Origin: Actinoallomurus sp.
GTDB taxonomy: Bacteria; Actinomycetota; Actinomycetes; Streptosporangiales; Streptosporangiaceae
Length of the DNA stretch: 33,146 nucleotides
Assembly: GCA_025964685.1 (NCBI GenBank)
Contig: JAOPYG010000341.1
Location: forward strand, 1 to 33,146
Direction of reading: 5' to 3'
The translations under genes were made by a program, and so were the position numbers. Below the pieces are notes generated by a model. The model was not told the DNA's origin and made no database searches. It worked only from the letters and a program-made list of their open reading frames with translations. Positions 15,435 to 23,520 of this stretch are shown here, one piece after another (position 1 is the first letter of the stretch; every line of letters starts with the position of its first letter).

Positions 15435-16283
15435 ATGAACATCTCCGGGTCCGGGCCGGTCGTCTTGCGCATCCTGCTCGGCGCCGAGCTGCGCCGCTTG
15501 CGGGAGATCGCCGACCTCACACCGCAGCAAGCCGCACGCGAGATCGGGGCGTCGGAGTCAAAGATCAGCCGCATGGAACGCGGCCGCAACGCCCTCAAGT
15601 ACGACGACGTCGCCGAGCTGCTGTTCTTCTACGGCGTCAGCGACGAGACCGTACGCGAAGAACTGCTGTCACTGGCCCGCCGCGCCAACCAGCCCGGCTG
15701 GTGGCACAGCTACAACGATGTCCTCCCCGACTGGTTTCAGCCCTACGTCGGGCTCGAGGCCGCCGCCGAGCGCATCCGCGGCTACGAAGCGCACTACATC
15801 CCCGGCCTGCTGCAGACCCAGGACTACGCCGCCGCCGTGATCGCCCTGGACGGCTTCCCGCCAGAAGAGGTGGAACGCCGGGTCGGCCTGCGGCAGGCCC
15901 GGCAGCGGCGGTTCCGCGAAGGTACGGTACGGCTCTGGGCGATCATCGACGAGGCCGCATTGCGGCGGCAGTTCGGCGACACCGACGTCATGCGCGGCCA
16001 GCTCGAGGAGCTGATCGCGGCCGCAAAGCTCCCGAACCTGACCTTGCAGGTCAACCCGTTCACCTCCGGCGGTCACACGGCGCTGAACGGCTTCTCCATC
16101 CTGCGGTTCCCCGACCGGCAGATGACCGACGTGATCTACGTCGAGCAACTCACTAACGCCCTCTATCTGGACAAGCGTGAGGAGGTGGACGCCTACACGC
16201 TCGCGATGGAGCGCCTGTCGGTCATCAGCGCCTCTCCCGCCGAATCAGTCGAGATCCTCAACCGCATCCGGGATGATTTTTGA
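15435..16283 (+). CDS. XRE-family regulator, Scr1/DUF5753 type
   Basis: 282-aa DNA-binding protein. The N-terminal helix-turn-helix is at about 13-66 (LRRLREIADLTPQQAAREIGASESKISRMERGR). The DUF5753 domain is at about 95-278 (EAAAERIRGYEAHYIPGLLQTQDYA; RQARQRRF; LTLQVNPFTSGGHTALNGFSILRFPD). This architecture is typical of actinobacterial regulators paired with a DUF397 protein, which follows here directly. The ATG at 15435 has GGCAGG upstream. Known relatives influence development and secondary metabolism, but no specific role can be read here. Confidence 0.9.
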   Translation: MNISGSGPVVLRILLGAELRRLREIADLTPQQAAREIGASESKISRMERGRNALKYDDVAELLFFYGVSDETVREELLSLARRANQPGWWHSYNDVLPDWFQPYVGLEAAAERIRGYEAHYIPGLLQTQDYAAAVIALDGFPPEEVERRVGLRQARQRRFREGTVRLWAIIDEAALRRQFGDTDVMRGQLEELIAAAKLPNLTLQVNPFTSGGHTALNGFSILRFPDRQMTDVIYVEQLTNALYLDKREEVDAYTLAMERLSVISASPAESVEILNRIRDDF

Positions 16284-16300
16284 CACCTATACGCAACGGC

Positions 16301-16537
16301 ATGCCCGCCAGCGACCTCACCACAGCCCGCTGGTACAAGAGCCCCGCCAGCAGCCCACAAGGCAACTGCCTCGAACTCGCCCGACTGCCCGGCGAACAGA
16401 TCGCCATGCGCAACTCCCGCCACCCCAACGGTCCCGCACTGATCTTCACCAAAGATGAGTTGCAGGACCTCATCGACACCCTGAAAAGCGGCGCCTTCGA
16501 CCACCTCATCCAAGCTGTTCCGGACTCGATTGCTTAA
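16301..16537 (+). CDS. DUF397 protein, partner of the XRE regulator
   Basis: Small soluble protein of 78 aa: MPASDLTTARWYKSPASSP, then GNCLELARLPGEQIAMRNSRHPNGPALIFTKDELQDLI. This is the DUF397 pattern (W-x-KS, then a beta-rich core with RDS-like residues and a final aromatic/F-T-x-x-E). Such proteins form toxin-antitoxin-like or co-regulator pairs with the Scr1-type regulator upstream. An alternative TTG start at 16280 overlaps the XRE stop (TTGA) and would permit coupling; I prefer the ATG because it fits the family N-terminus, but neither has a convincing ribosome site. Confidence 0.8.
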   Translation: MPASDLTTARWYKSPASSPQGNCLELARLPGEQIAMRNSRHPNGPALIFTKDELQDLIDTLKSGAFDHLIQAVPDSIA

Positions 16538-16589
16538 TCCGCGGCCAGGCACGAAAATGGAGATCTCCTGAGCGGGAGCGGCCGCGGAT
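16537..16589 (+). promoter_or_regulatory. Inverted repeat enclosing the ABC ATPase start codon
   Basis: ATCCGCGGCC (16537-16546, beginning in the DUF397 stop codon) is the exact complement of GGCCGCGGAT (16580-16589), whose last two bases are the A and T of the ATPase start codon at 16588. Inside, CTCC (16565-16568) can pair with GGAG (16575-16578) of the ribosome site GGGAG. A palindrome GGAGATCTCC lies at 16559-16568. Folded, the mRNA would hide both the Shine-Dalgarno and the AUG. It could instead act as a DNA operator or a terminator for DUF397. Confidence 0.5.
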
Positions 16590-17349
16590 GATCCAAATGA
16601 GCCGGGTGTCACGGAGTTTCCACAGCCGGCGTGGCGCCGTGGAGGCGTTACGAGGTGTCGACCTTGACGTGCGAGACGGAGAGTTCATCGCGCTCGTGGG
16701 CCGCTCCGGCTGTGGCAAGTCCACCCTCCTGCGGCTGATCGCCGGCCTGGTCCCCGTATCGGCCGGCCGCATAACCGTCGGCGGCACGCCGGTGACCAGG
16801 CCGCGCCAGGACGTCGCGCTGACCTTCCAGACCCCGGCCTTGCTGCCATGGCGCACGGTCGCCGACAACGTACTACTGCCGGTGGAGATGTTCGGGTGGA
16901 GCAAGCGCGAATACCGCGATCAGGCCCTTCGGCTGCTGGACACGGTCGGCCTGGCCGACTTTGAGAAGCGGCTGCCACATGAGCTCTCAGGCGGAATGCA
17001 ACAGCGCGTCGCCTTGTGCCGATCGCTGATTCAGCAGCCTCGTGTGATGCTGATGGACGAGCCGTTTTCCGCATTGGATGCGCTGACCCGCGAAGAATTG
17101 GCGATCGAGCTGCAACGCATTCACATGGAACACGGTGCCACCACGGTCTTCGTCACCCATTCGATCGCCGAGGCGGTGCTGCTCGCCGACCGGGTCGCGG
17201 TGATGACTCCCCGTCCCGGGCGCATCCTCCGGGTCGTCGACGTCGACATTCCCCGGCCCAGGTCGCTGGGGCGTACGTCTCATCTCGAGGACGTCGCGCG
17301 GCGCAGTGCCGAACTCCACGAGCTGCTGGCGGTGAAAGAGCCCGGGTGA
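16588..17349 (+). CDS. ABC transporter ATPase (SsuB/TauB/NrtD type)
   Basis: 253-aa nucleotide-binding subunit of a group-specific importer. Walker A GRSGCGKST (38-46), Q-loop FQTPALLPWRTV (80-91), signature LSGGMQQR (133-140), Walker B VMLMDEP with D-loop SALD, and H-loop His191 (FVTHSIAEAVLLADR). The string PALLPWRTVADNV is typical of the sulfonate/nitrate/taurine/thiamine-precursor group. The ATG at 16588 has GGGAG 9 bases upstream and sits in an inverted repeat. Its presumed permease and binding protein are on the opposite strand, converging 10 bp away, an unusual split. Substrate not determinable. Confidence 0.9.
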   Translation: MIQMSRVSRSFHSRRGAVEALRGVDLDVRDGEFIALVGRSGCGKSTLLRLIAGLVPVSAGRITVGGTPVTRPRQDVALTFQTPALLPWRTVADNVLLPVEMFGWSKREYRDQALRLLDTVGLADFEKRLPHELSGGMQQRVALCRSLIQQPRVMLMDEPFSALDALTREELAIELQRIHMEHGATTVFVTHSIAEAVLLADRVAVMTPRPGRILRVVDVDIPRPRSLGRTSHLEDVARRSAELHELLAVKEPG

Positions 17350-17359
17350 GGGGCAGCGG

Positions 17360-18193
17360 CTATGCCGAGATCTCACGCGCCCAGGGCAGCAGCAGGCGCT
17401 CGGCGGCGGATACGAGGTAGAACAGCGTCACGCTCATCACGGCCAGCAGCGTCATCGCGGCGAAGGCCAGCGCGGTGTCCGCGGAGGAGCCGGAGGCGAC
17501 GATCACGTACCCGAGCCCCCGGTCTCCCCCGGAGAACTCCCCTACGACGGCGCCCACCACCGCAAGGGTGATGCCGACCTTCAGCCCGATGAAGATCTGG
17601 GGCAGGGCCCAGGGGATGCGCAGTTTGACGAACGTCTGGCTACGGGAGGCGGACAGCGACCGGGCGAGCTCGCCCAGCTCCGCCGGCATGGAGGCCAACC
17701 CGGACACCGCCGCGACCACGATGGGGAAGAAGGAGATCAGGAAGACCATGACGATTTTCGGTACGGAGCCGAACCCCAGCCAGACGACCAGCAGTGGCGC
17801 GACCGCGATCTTGGGCACGGCGTTGGCCGCGACGAGCAGCGGGAAGAGCGCTCGCTCGACGACCCGGAAGGCGGTCAGTGCCACCGCCGCGATGAGTCCT
17901 CCGGCGACCGCGAGCCCGAACCCGACAAGTGTCTCCACCAGCGTGGTCCAGGTCTGCTGCAGCAGATAGCCGGGCAACCGGAAGAAGGCCCCCGTGACAT
18001 CCGGCGGTGCGGGCAGAATGAACGGCTGTATGTCGAGAACGATCGTGGCGAGCCACCAGAGCGCCACGACGATGCCGGCGCCGAGCAGTGGCAGCCACAA
18101 GGCAGCCGGGTGCCAGCGGGCCGTACGCCTCATGGTGCCGAGGACGGCGCCGTCCGCGGGCCGGTCATCGACCGTGGCCCGGCGGTCAGCCAT
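17360..18193 (-). CDS. ABC transporter permease (SsuC type)
   Basis: 277-aa inner-membrane permease with about six hydrophobic spans: ALWLPLLGAGIVVALWWLAT, then LVGFGLAVAGGLIAAVAL, and AVPKIAVAPLLVVWLGFG with FLISFFPIVVAAVSG. The cytoplasmic EAA loop that contacts the ATPase is ELARSLSASRSQTFVKLRIPWALPQIFIGLKVG. Its ATG overlaps the stop of the methyltransferase gene by 8 bp, so translation is coupled. It ends 10 bp from the convergent ATPase gene, with which it presumably forms one transporter (inference from family). Confidence 0.9.
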   Translation of the reverse strand: MADRRATVDDRPADGAVLGTMRRTARWHPAALWLPLLGAGIVVALWWLATIVLDIQPFILPAPPDVTGAFFRLPGYLLQQTWTTLVETLVGFGLAVAGGLIAAVALTAFRVVERALFPLLVAANAVPKIAVAPLLVVWLGFGSVPKIVMVFLISFFPIVVAAVSGLASMPAELGELARSLSASRSQTFVKLRIPWALPQIFIGLKVGITLAVVGAVVGEFSGGDRGLGYVIVASGSSADTALAFAAMTLLAVMSVTLFYLVSAAERLLLPWAREISA

Positions 18194-19016
18194 GTGGCCG
18201 CCGACCGGTCGTCGAGTAGGTGAGGTAGCCGCGCACCACGAACCGGGGGTCGCGTGCCAGGGCGCGGAGCCTGTCCAGCTGGGCCGCGCTCATTCCCGCC
18301 TCGAGGAACTCCGCGCGCAGCTCGGCGATGTTGGCCTCCATGAGCAGGGCGCCGGCGGTGCCGCCCGCCCACGACCGGGCCTGCACGACGGTCCCTACGC
18401 CGGTCAGGCCCTCGGCGAGCATGGCGGCGTGAACCCGCCCTGCCCAGGTGGGGTCGTTGCCGTGGGCCGGTAGCAGCCGTCCGACGAGCAGGTCGTAGTA
18501 GGCCTCGACCAGCGCGGCGTCCTCGGCCGTCGGCGCCGCCAGCACCATCTTCCGTAGCGTCGTCTCGAAGTCCTCGACGAGGATGGCGCCGCCGGGAGCC
18601 AGGGCGGCGGTGAGGCGGTGCAGGATCTCGCGGCGCTGGGGCAGGTGGAGGAGCACCAGACGAACGTGGATGACGTCCCAGGGGCCGTGGGGAACCGGCT
18701 CGGCGACGAGGTCGTGCCGCAGCACCTCGTACCCGCGGCCGGCCGTGAGGTAGCGCGTGTTCAGGTCGGTGGCCAGTACTCTGCCGGCCGGCCCTACCTC
18801 CTGGGCGAGCCATCCGGCGATGCTTCCGCCCCCGGCGCCCATCTCCAGGCACCGCGCTCCCACCAGGTCGCCCAGGCCGGACAGGCACTGGATCGTGGGA
18901 CCGTCGAGGATCTCCGCCAGGTGCTGATGCCGATGGGCCGCCTCCGGGGCGTCGTTGTCGAACGCGTACGACTCCGCTCCCCCGCCGGCCAACGATGGGC
19001 CGGGCTCACATGACAT
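18186..19016 (-). CDS. Class I SAM-dependent methyltransferase
   Basis: 276-aa methyltransferase. The SAM loop is CLEMGAGGGSIAGWLA (56-71), motif II is VLATDLNTRYL with acidic Asp84, and motif IV is VIHVRLVLLHLPQRREIL, followed by LAPGGAILVEDFE. The C-terminal half (about 160-276) is a helical substrate-specific region. It resembles small-molecule methyltransferases next to biosynthetic genes; no substrate can be named. It overlaps the binding-protein gene by 11 bp and the permease gene by 8 bp, so all three are tightly co-expressed. A methyltransferase inside an importer operon is unusual and suggests that the imported compound, or a product of it, is methylated. Confidence 0.85.
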   Translation of the reverse strand: MSCEPGPSLAGGGAESYAFDNDAPEAAHRHQHLAEILDGPTIQCLSGLGDLVGARCLEMGAGGGSIAGWLAQEVGPAGRVLATDLNTRYLTAGRGYEVLRHDLVAEPVPHGPWDVIHVRLVLLHLPQRREILHRLTAALAPGGAILVEDFETTLRKMVLAAPTAEDAALVEAYYDLLVGRLLPAHGNDPTWAGRVHAAMLAEGLTGVGTVVQARSWAGGTAGALLMEANIAELRAEFLEAGMSAAQLDRLRALARDPRFVVRGYLTYSTTGRRPHG

Positions 19017-20028
19017 CGAAATCGACCACGTCTTCCGGAGTCACTCCCGGCTGGATCAGGCCGATCTTCTGCAGGCTCGCGATGGTGCGCGTCATACGCC
19101 CCCTGTCGATCGCACCGACGGTGGATCCGCTGTCCGTGGCGGTCACGGACGGGGTCATCAGCTTGATCTCCGCGATGGCGGCGTCGGCGGCGGTCGCCGG
19201 CTGCTTGGCGTGCAGCAGGGCGCCGGCTTCGTCGGGATGCGCGATGCTGTATTCGAGTGCCTTCAGCATCGCGCCACGGAACCGGTCGACGAGGTCAGGC
19301 TTTCGCTTGATGAGATCGGTCGGTGCGATCACCGCGTTGCCGAACAGATCAGGCAGATACTCGCTGTACGGAAGCACCACCACCTTTTTGTGGCGGGCTT
19401 GGAGGGTGGCCTTTTCGATGGTGGGACGCCCGATCAGGAAAGTGCTGAGGGCATCGACCTTTCCGCTCGCCAGGCTGTTGCCCAGTTGGACCGGCTGCAC
19501 CGCGACCCATTTGACCTTGCTCGCATCGACACCGGCCAGCTTCGCGTAACCGGGAAAGAGCAGCTGGTTGACCGAGTTGGCGGCGGCGGCGATGGTCTTG
19601 CCCTCGAGGTTCTTGGGTGAGGTGATCCCCGATCCCTCTGTGCTCATGATCGAGACGAGGGTGTGCTGATGAACGGCGAGGACGGCCCGGAAGTCCTTGA
19701 AACCGGTGTCCTTACGGGCGAACGCCGTGATCATCGCACCGGTGAGATCCAGACTCGCGAACTGGGCCTTACCCGACGTCAGCGCCTTGAGGTTCTCCCC
19801 GGTCGCCTTACCGAGCTCGATCCGCGCGTCGATACCGGCCGCGCGCAGATAGCCCTTCTCCGCGGCGATCCAGACGAACGCGTCGCGACCCGCGGCGCCG
19901 AACGCGGTGAGGTAGGTGACGCGATCCAAGGAGGCGCCGGACCCGTTCTTCGATCCGTCGCAATCGGTCAGGGCCACCGATGCGACCACTGCCATGACAA
20001 CTGCCATCATGCGGGAACGTCCGAGCAT
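19006..20028 (-). CDS. ABC substrate-binding protein (NMT1/SsuA-like)
   Basis: 340-aa extracytoplasmic binding protein. The signal peptide MLGRSRMMAVVMAVVASVAL is followed by TDC (Cys23), which could be a lipobox, although Asp at -1 is atypical (Gly/Ala/Ser expected), so lipid attachment is uncertain. The periplasmic-binding fold shows YLTAFGAAGRDAFVWIAAEKGYLRAAGID, LTSGKAQFASLD and LEGKTIAAAANSVNQ, the pattern of NMT1/SsuA proteins. The ATG at 20028 has GGAGGT 8 bases upstream; the frame reads further but only here are ribosome site and signal peptide coherent. First gene of the binding protein - methyltransferase - permease operon. Substrates of the family include sulfonates, nitrate, thiamine precursors and aromatic acids. 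Confidence 0.88.
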   Translation of the reverse strand: MLGRSRMMAVVMAVVASVALTDCDGSKNGSGASLDRVTYLTAFGAAGRDAFVWIAAEKGYLRAAGIDARIELGKATGENLKALTSGKAQFASLDLTGAMITAFARKDTGFKDFRAVLAVHQHTLVSIMSTEGSGITSPKNLEGKTIAAAANSVNQLLFPGYAKLAGVDASKVKWVAVQPVQLGNSLASGKVDALSTFLIGRPTIEKATLQARHKKVVVLPYSEYLPDLFGNAVIAPTDLIKRKPDLVDRFRGAMLKALEYSIAHPDEAGALLHAKQPATAADAAIAEIKLMTPSVTATDSGSTVGAIDRGRMTRTIASLQKIGLIQPGVTPEDVVDFDVM

Positions 20029-20120
20029 CGGTATTACCTCCGGACACGCGAACGTGCGCCTTATGCGCCCGCATGAAACTGCTCTCGTTCGATCTTTTCT
20101 CGATCTCGACTCCAAGTAAA

Positions 20121-20136
20121 TGTCCATATGCGGACA
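20121..20136. promoter_or_regulatory. Inverted repeat TGTCC-N6-GGACA
   Basis: TGTCC atatgc GGACA, about 95 bp upstream of the binding-protein start. Short arms, so only a possible operator. The leader between it and 20028 contains no CTGAGA or other thiamine-riboswitch core. Confidence 0.3.
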
Positions 20137-20230
20137 GGTTTTCCGACCACCCCGAAAATGCGTCCACGCCCGCCGGGGTCACCGGCGATAGAGGACAGGA
20201 ACCGGCCTGAACGGTCCGTAGCGTGCCCGC

Positions 20231-20370
20231 ATGAGCATCGAGCCCCGCGTGCTCGTCGTCGACGACCACCCGCCCAGAACCACGTTCAGAACACGCTCGG
20301 CGAGCTGCAGCTGCACAACACGGCGCGACTGGTCCGTTACGCCCTCGAGCAAGGCATCGAGCAGGCGCGG
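20231..20370 (+). pseudogene. Remnant of a NarL-type response regulator
   Basis: ATG at 20231 opens MSIEPRVLVVDDHP, the exact beginning of a NarL-family receiver domain (VDD is the acidic pocket). About 40 bases on, in another frame (from 20275), the text becomes QNHVQNTLGELQLHNTARLVRYALEQGIE, the C-terminal recognition helix region of a LuxR-type helix-turn-helix. Roughly 170 codons that should lie between are missing, and the two ends are out of frame. This is an internally deleted gene. It occupies most of the 431-bp gap 20029-20459, the rest being the upstream region of the binding-protein gene. Confidence 0.65.
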
Positions 20371-20459
20371 CCGCTCCTGCGATGGTTGAACGTTAAGCTT
20401 CCAGCAGAGCCCGCGCGGCAAGCCGCCGCAGCCGTTGCGCAACCCCCTGGAGACGACGG

Positions 20460-21254
20460 ATGACCGACCGAGCAGACGAGACGATCAAGGCACTGCGTTC
20501 CGGCCACGAGGACCTCGCCACGCTGGTGCGCGATTTCACCGCCGACGATCTCGCCCGCCCGTCCGGCGCCTCGAAGTGGGATGTCTCGCAGGTGCTGAGC
20601 CACCTGGGCAGCGGCGCGGAGATCAACCTCGCCACCCTCGAGGGCGCGCTGGACGGCACCGGCAATCCCGGTGGTGATTTCAACCAGGGCGTGTGGGCGC
20701 GGTGGGACGCCATGTCGCGCGAGGAACGAGCCGAGGGCTTCCTGACCGCCGACGAGACGCTGATCGACCGCTACGAAGGGCTGGACGAGCGCACCAGGGA
20801 GAGCCTCCGCGTCGACCTCGGATTCCTGCCCGAACCCGTGGACGTGGCCACCACCGGTCGGATGCGGCTCAACGAGTTCGCCCACCACACGTGGGACGTC
20901 AAGGTGGCGTTCGACCCTGAGGCGACCCTGGCCCCGGACGCCACGCCTCTGCTGTTCGAGCAGGCGGCTCAGTTCATCGGCTTCCTCAGCAAAGCCGCCG
21001 AGCTGGACGGCCGGCCGGTGACGATCGCGGTGAACACCACGTCCCCGGAGCGCTCCCTCGGACTGGACGTGGGCGAGACGGTGAGCCTCGTCGAGACCCC
21101 CGGTAACCCGGACGCGATCCTCACCGGCCCCGCCGAGTGGGTGCTGCGCCTGCTCGCCGGCCGCCACGCGCGCGAGTACACCCCGGCCGCCGTGAAGCTC
21201 ACCGGCGGCACCATCACACTGGACGACCTGCGCCGCGTCTTCCCCGGCTTCTGA
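20460..21254 (+). CDS. Maleylpyruvate isomerase family mycothiol-dependent enzyme
   Basis: 264-aa protein of the DinB-like/MDMPI superfamily. The N-terminal four-helix bundle carries a probable metal triad His48 (QVLSHLGSG), Glu139 and His143 (RLNEFAHHTWDVKVA). The C-terminal domain (about 175-264) is the small MDMPI C-domain (GPAEWVLRLLAGR, VKLTGGTITLDDLRRVFPGF). Members use mycothiol for isomerisation or other thiol-transfer reactions; the substrate is unknown and the steroid cluster is too far to link. The ATG at 20460 has GGAG 7 bases upstream. It overlaps the stop of the relic frame by chance. No partner genes on this strand. Confidence 0.82.
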   Translation: MTDRADETIKALRSGHEDLATLVRDFTADDLARPSGASKWDVSQVLSHLGSGAEINLATLEGALDGTGNPGGDFNQGVWARWDAMSREERAEGFLTADETLIDRYEGLDERTRESLRVDLGFLPEPVDVATTGRMRLNEFAHHTWDVKVAFDPEATLAPDATPLLFEQAAQFIGFLSKAAELDGRPVTIAVNTTSPERSLGLDVGETVSLVETPGNPDAILTGPAEWVLRLLAGRHAREYTPAAVKLTGGTITLDDLRRVFPGF

Positions 21255-21436
21255 CTCGCGGGGCCTACACCACCGTTCAATGTCGGCGGGAAATCGACAG
21301 AGCTCAACGAATCCTTTGCCTCTTTCAGTACACCTGCTCGGCCACCTCGGGTAGCTGACTAATCGCACCGCCGAGTCTGGGGCGCCGAAAAGGGCCATCA
21401 TGCACGGCACTTCTGATGTCGGCTATCGAGGACAAC

Positions 21437-22321
21437 ATGAGACTCGTTGTTTCTGTGCCCGCCGCTGTCGCGGCCGCCGTATGTCTCACCATTCCGTCCC
21501 CCGCGAGCGCGGCCTATGGCGTCTCGGCGCCCGTGAACGCCCAGACCGCCTACAGCTCCGTCCCGCAGGTCCTGCCGGGAAACGTCTCCAGCCTCGGCTT
21601 CGAAGCGAGCTCGGCGAGCGAAATCGGTGACGAGGTGGGCTTGGTTCCCGCCTCCGGCGGGCCCCGGCGGCGCGTTCTCAGCTCATTGCGTGTGGTGATG
21701 TCCAGCCAGCAATGCCAGACACGGTTGGCGCTGGGCGACACCTGCGTCACGACGCCCGGGTCGTATTTCTCCCACCCCATCACCGCCAGCGTCTACGCGG
21801 TGGATGGTTCGAGCGGCACACCGAGAGCGGGAGCGCTTCTCGCCTCCAGGACCCGATCCTTCGACATCGCGTTCCGCCCTTCGCAGGACGACAAGCGCTG
21901 CAAGGAGGCGAACCTCGGTAAATGGTTCGACGTGACCACGAATACCTGTTTCAGCGGAGTCACCCAGAACATCGTCTTTCATTTCCCGCGAGGAGTGCCG
22001 CTTCCTCGTCAGGTGATCTGGACCGTCGCTTACGACACCACCCATTACGGCTACCACCCGATCGGCGAAGGCGCGCCCTGCTTCAGCACTCGGGCCGGCT
22101 GTGGTTACGACTCCCTCAACGTCGGAGTCCAGACCTTCCCGGGCTCTCCGTTCACCGGCACCCACGTCGTCCAGAACAGAATTTTCCTCGCCTCGACCTC
22201 AGGCCCTGCCTACTGCGACGGCGGTACCGGCGGCATCGGCTTCTTCCGGCTGGACACGCCGTGCTGGACCGGCTTCACGCCCCTCGCCGAGATCAAGGCC
22301 AAGGACACTCGACCCACCTAG
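21437..22321 (+). CDS. Secreted protein of unknown function
   Basis: 294-aa exported protein. The ATG at 21437, preceded by GAGGA, gives a signal peptide MRLVVSVPAAVAAAVCLTIP with likely cleavage at SPASA-AYG (residue 25/26). The mature part is Ser/Thr-rich and beta-like, with eight Cys (for example SSQQCQTRL, GDTC, DKRCKEA, APCFSTRAGC, TPCW) that could form four disulfides. Strings such as SLGFEASSASEIGDEVGLVP, QVIWTVAYDTTHYG and YDSLNVGVQTF recall an actinobacterial family of secreted hypothetical proteins I cannot name. No catalytic motif seen. The upstream 182 bp (21255-21436) are AT-richer and hold no gene. Confidence 0.75.
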   Translation: MRLVVSVPAAVAAAVCLTIPSPASAAYGVSAPVNAQTAYSSVPQVLPGNVSSLGFEASSASEIGDEVGLVPASGGPRRRVLSSLRVVMSSQQCQTRLALGDTCVTTPGSYFSHPITASVYAVDGSSGTPRAGALLASRTRSFDIAFRPSQDDKRCKEANLGKWFDVTTNTCFSGVTQNIVFHFPRGVPLPRQVIWTVAYDTTHYGYHPIGEGAPCFSTRAGCGYDSLNVGVQTFPGSPFTGTHVVQNRIFLASTSGPAYCDGGTGGIGFFRLDTPCWTGFTPLAEIKAKDTRPT

Positions 22322-22566
22322 GGCGCAGTCGGGTTACGGGCCTTGGAAGAAGTCCGCGGAGGCCGGCTGTGCAGTGTTCCGCTTTGTCGACGGCCGTCGG
22401 AAGGCGAGCGTGGTGCCCACTACAAGCCCCTCCGGGGAGGTGCCGGCCCGAAGCAAGCGGGCCGACGCGCGCGTTGAACACCTCTACGCGATCGCCGATG
22501 GCGAGGTCATACCCGAGGGCGGCGAGCCCGAGGTCGTCTTCTGCCTAGACGCCGAATGGCGCCGAC
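22322..22566. other. Intergenic stretch with hairpin and a doubtful ORF
   Basis: Space between two convergent genes. It holds a 7-bp stem, CGGCCCG aagcaag CGGGCCG (22444-22464), a plausible bidirectional terminator. A plus-strand frame from a GTG at 22374 to 22622 (82 aa, VFRFVDGRRKASVV...VEHLYAIADGEVIPEGGEPEVVF) has gene-like third-position GC and a distant GGAGG. It overlaps the cbbX tail by 56 bp and has no recognised relative. It may be the end of a decayed gene. Confidence 0.35.
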
Positions 22567-23520
22567 TCAGGCGGAGTCGAAGACGCGACTGCCGAGGAAG
22601 TCCTCAGGTTGCAGGGTGGTGAGTTCCTCAATGCCGACGCGGTCACCGGCCGCGAGCAGCCGGCCGGCGTGCCGCAGCCGGGCGCGTTCCAGGGCGTTAC
22701 GTACGCTGCGGGCGTTGGCGAAACGCGGCTGCTCCTGTCGTCGTCGCAGATACTCGCGGAACACCGGCACCGTCTCCGCGCCGAGCCGGTAACCGGCGTC
22801 GCGCAGCATCATGTCCCCGATCGCCGCGAGCTCTTCTTCTGAGTAGTCGGGGAAGTCGATGTGATGGGCGATGCGCGAGCTCATCCCTGGATTCGAGGCG
22901 AAGAAGGAGTCCATCCGGTCCCGGTAACCGGCCAGCACGACGACGATGTCGTCGCGGTCGTTCTCCATCATCTGCAGCAGGATCTCGATCGACTCCTGAC
23001 CGTAGTCGCGCTCGTTCTCCGTCCGGTACAGGTAGTAGGCCTCGTCGATGAACAGCACCCCGCCCATCGCGCGCTTCACCACCTCCTTGGTCTTCGGCGC
23101 GGTGTGCCCGACGTACTGCCCGACGAGGTCGTCCCGGGTCACGGCCACCAGATGGCCGCGCCGCAGGTACCCCAGACGGTGCAGGAGTTCGGCCAGCCGC
23201 ATCGCGACGGTCGTCTTGCCGGTGCCGGGGCTCCCGGTGAAGCACATGTGGAGGTTCGGCCGGGAGGCGCTGAGACCGAACCTGGCGCGCAGCCGGTCGA
23301 TGAGCAGCAGCGCGGCGATCTCCCGGATGCGTGTCTTCACCGTGGCGAGACCGACCAGGTCGGTGTCGAGCTGGTCGAGCACCTCATCGATGTGGGAGTC
23401 GGCGCGTTCCTGGATGAGATCGACCGTCGCCCCCTCGGGGAGGGTTTCGACGGCGGGCGGCCCGTCCGGCTCCGGCTCGTCAGGCGACGGAGCCGGCCCG
23501 CGCATGTCGAACGACGTCAC
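22567..23520 (-). CDS. cbbX: CbbX, red-type Rubisco activase
   Basis: AAA+ ATPase of 317 aa that remodels form IC/ID Rubisco by pulling on the large-subunit C-terminus to release inhibitory sugar phosphates. Walker A is GSPGTGKT (96-103), Walker B is [10 protein letters not shown] (from 155), and the pore loop is [13 protein letters not shown] (134-146), diagnostic of CbbX/CfxQ. The sensor segment [11 protein letters not shown] and a C-terminal helical domain ([20 protein letters not shown]) are intact. The GTG start overlaps the cbbS stop (GTGA), so it is coupled to the small subunit. An ATG five codons on is an alternative. Last gene of the Calvin operon. Confidence 0.95.
   Translation of the reverse strand: MTSFDMRGPAPSPDEPEPDGPPAVETLPEGATVDLIQERADSHIDEVLDQLDTDLVGLATVKTRIREIAALLLIDRLRARFGLSASRPNLHMCFTGSPGTGKTTVAMRLAELLHRLGYLRRGHLVAVTRDDLVGQYVGHTAPKTKEVVKRAMGGVLFIDEAYYLYRTENERDYGQESIEILLQMMENDRDDIVVVLAGYRDRMDSFFASNPGMSSRIAHHIDFPDYSEEELAAIGDMMLRDAGYRLGAETVPVFREYLRRRQEQPRFANARSVRNALERARLRHAGRLLAAGDRVGIEELTTLQPEDFLGSRVFDSA

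Noticed and set aside
19900..20028. Thiamine (TPP) riboswitch expected for an NMT1-like binding protein
   Set aside because: The leader (20029-20160, minus strand) lacks the CTGAGA core and the conserved second arm.
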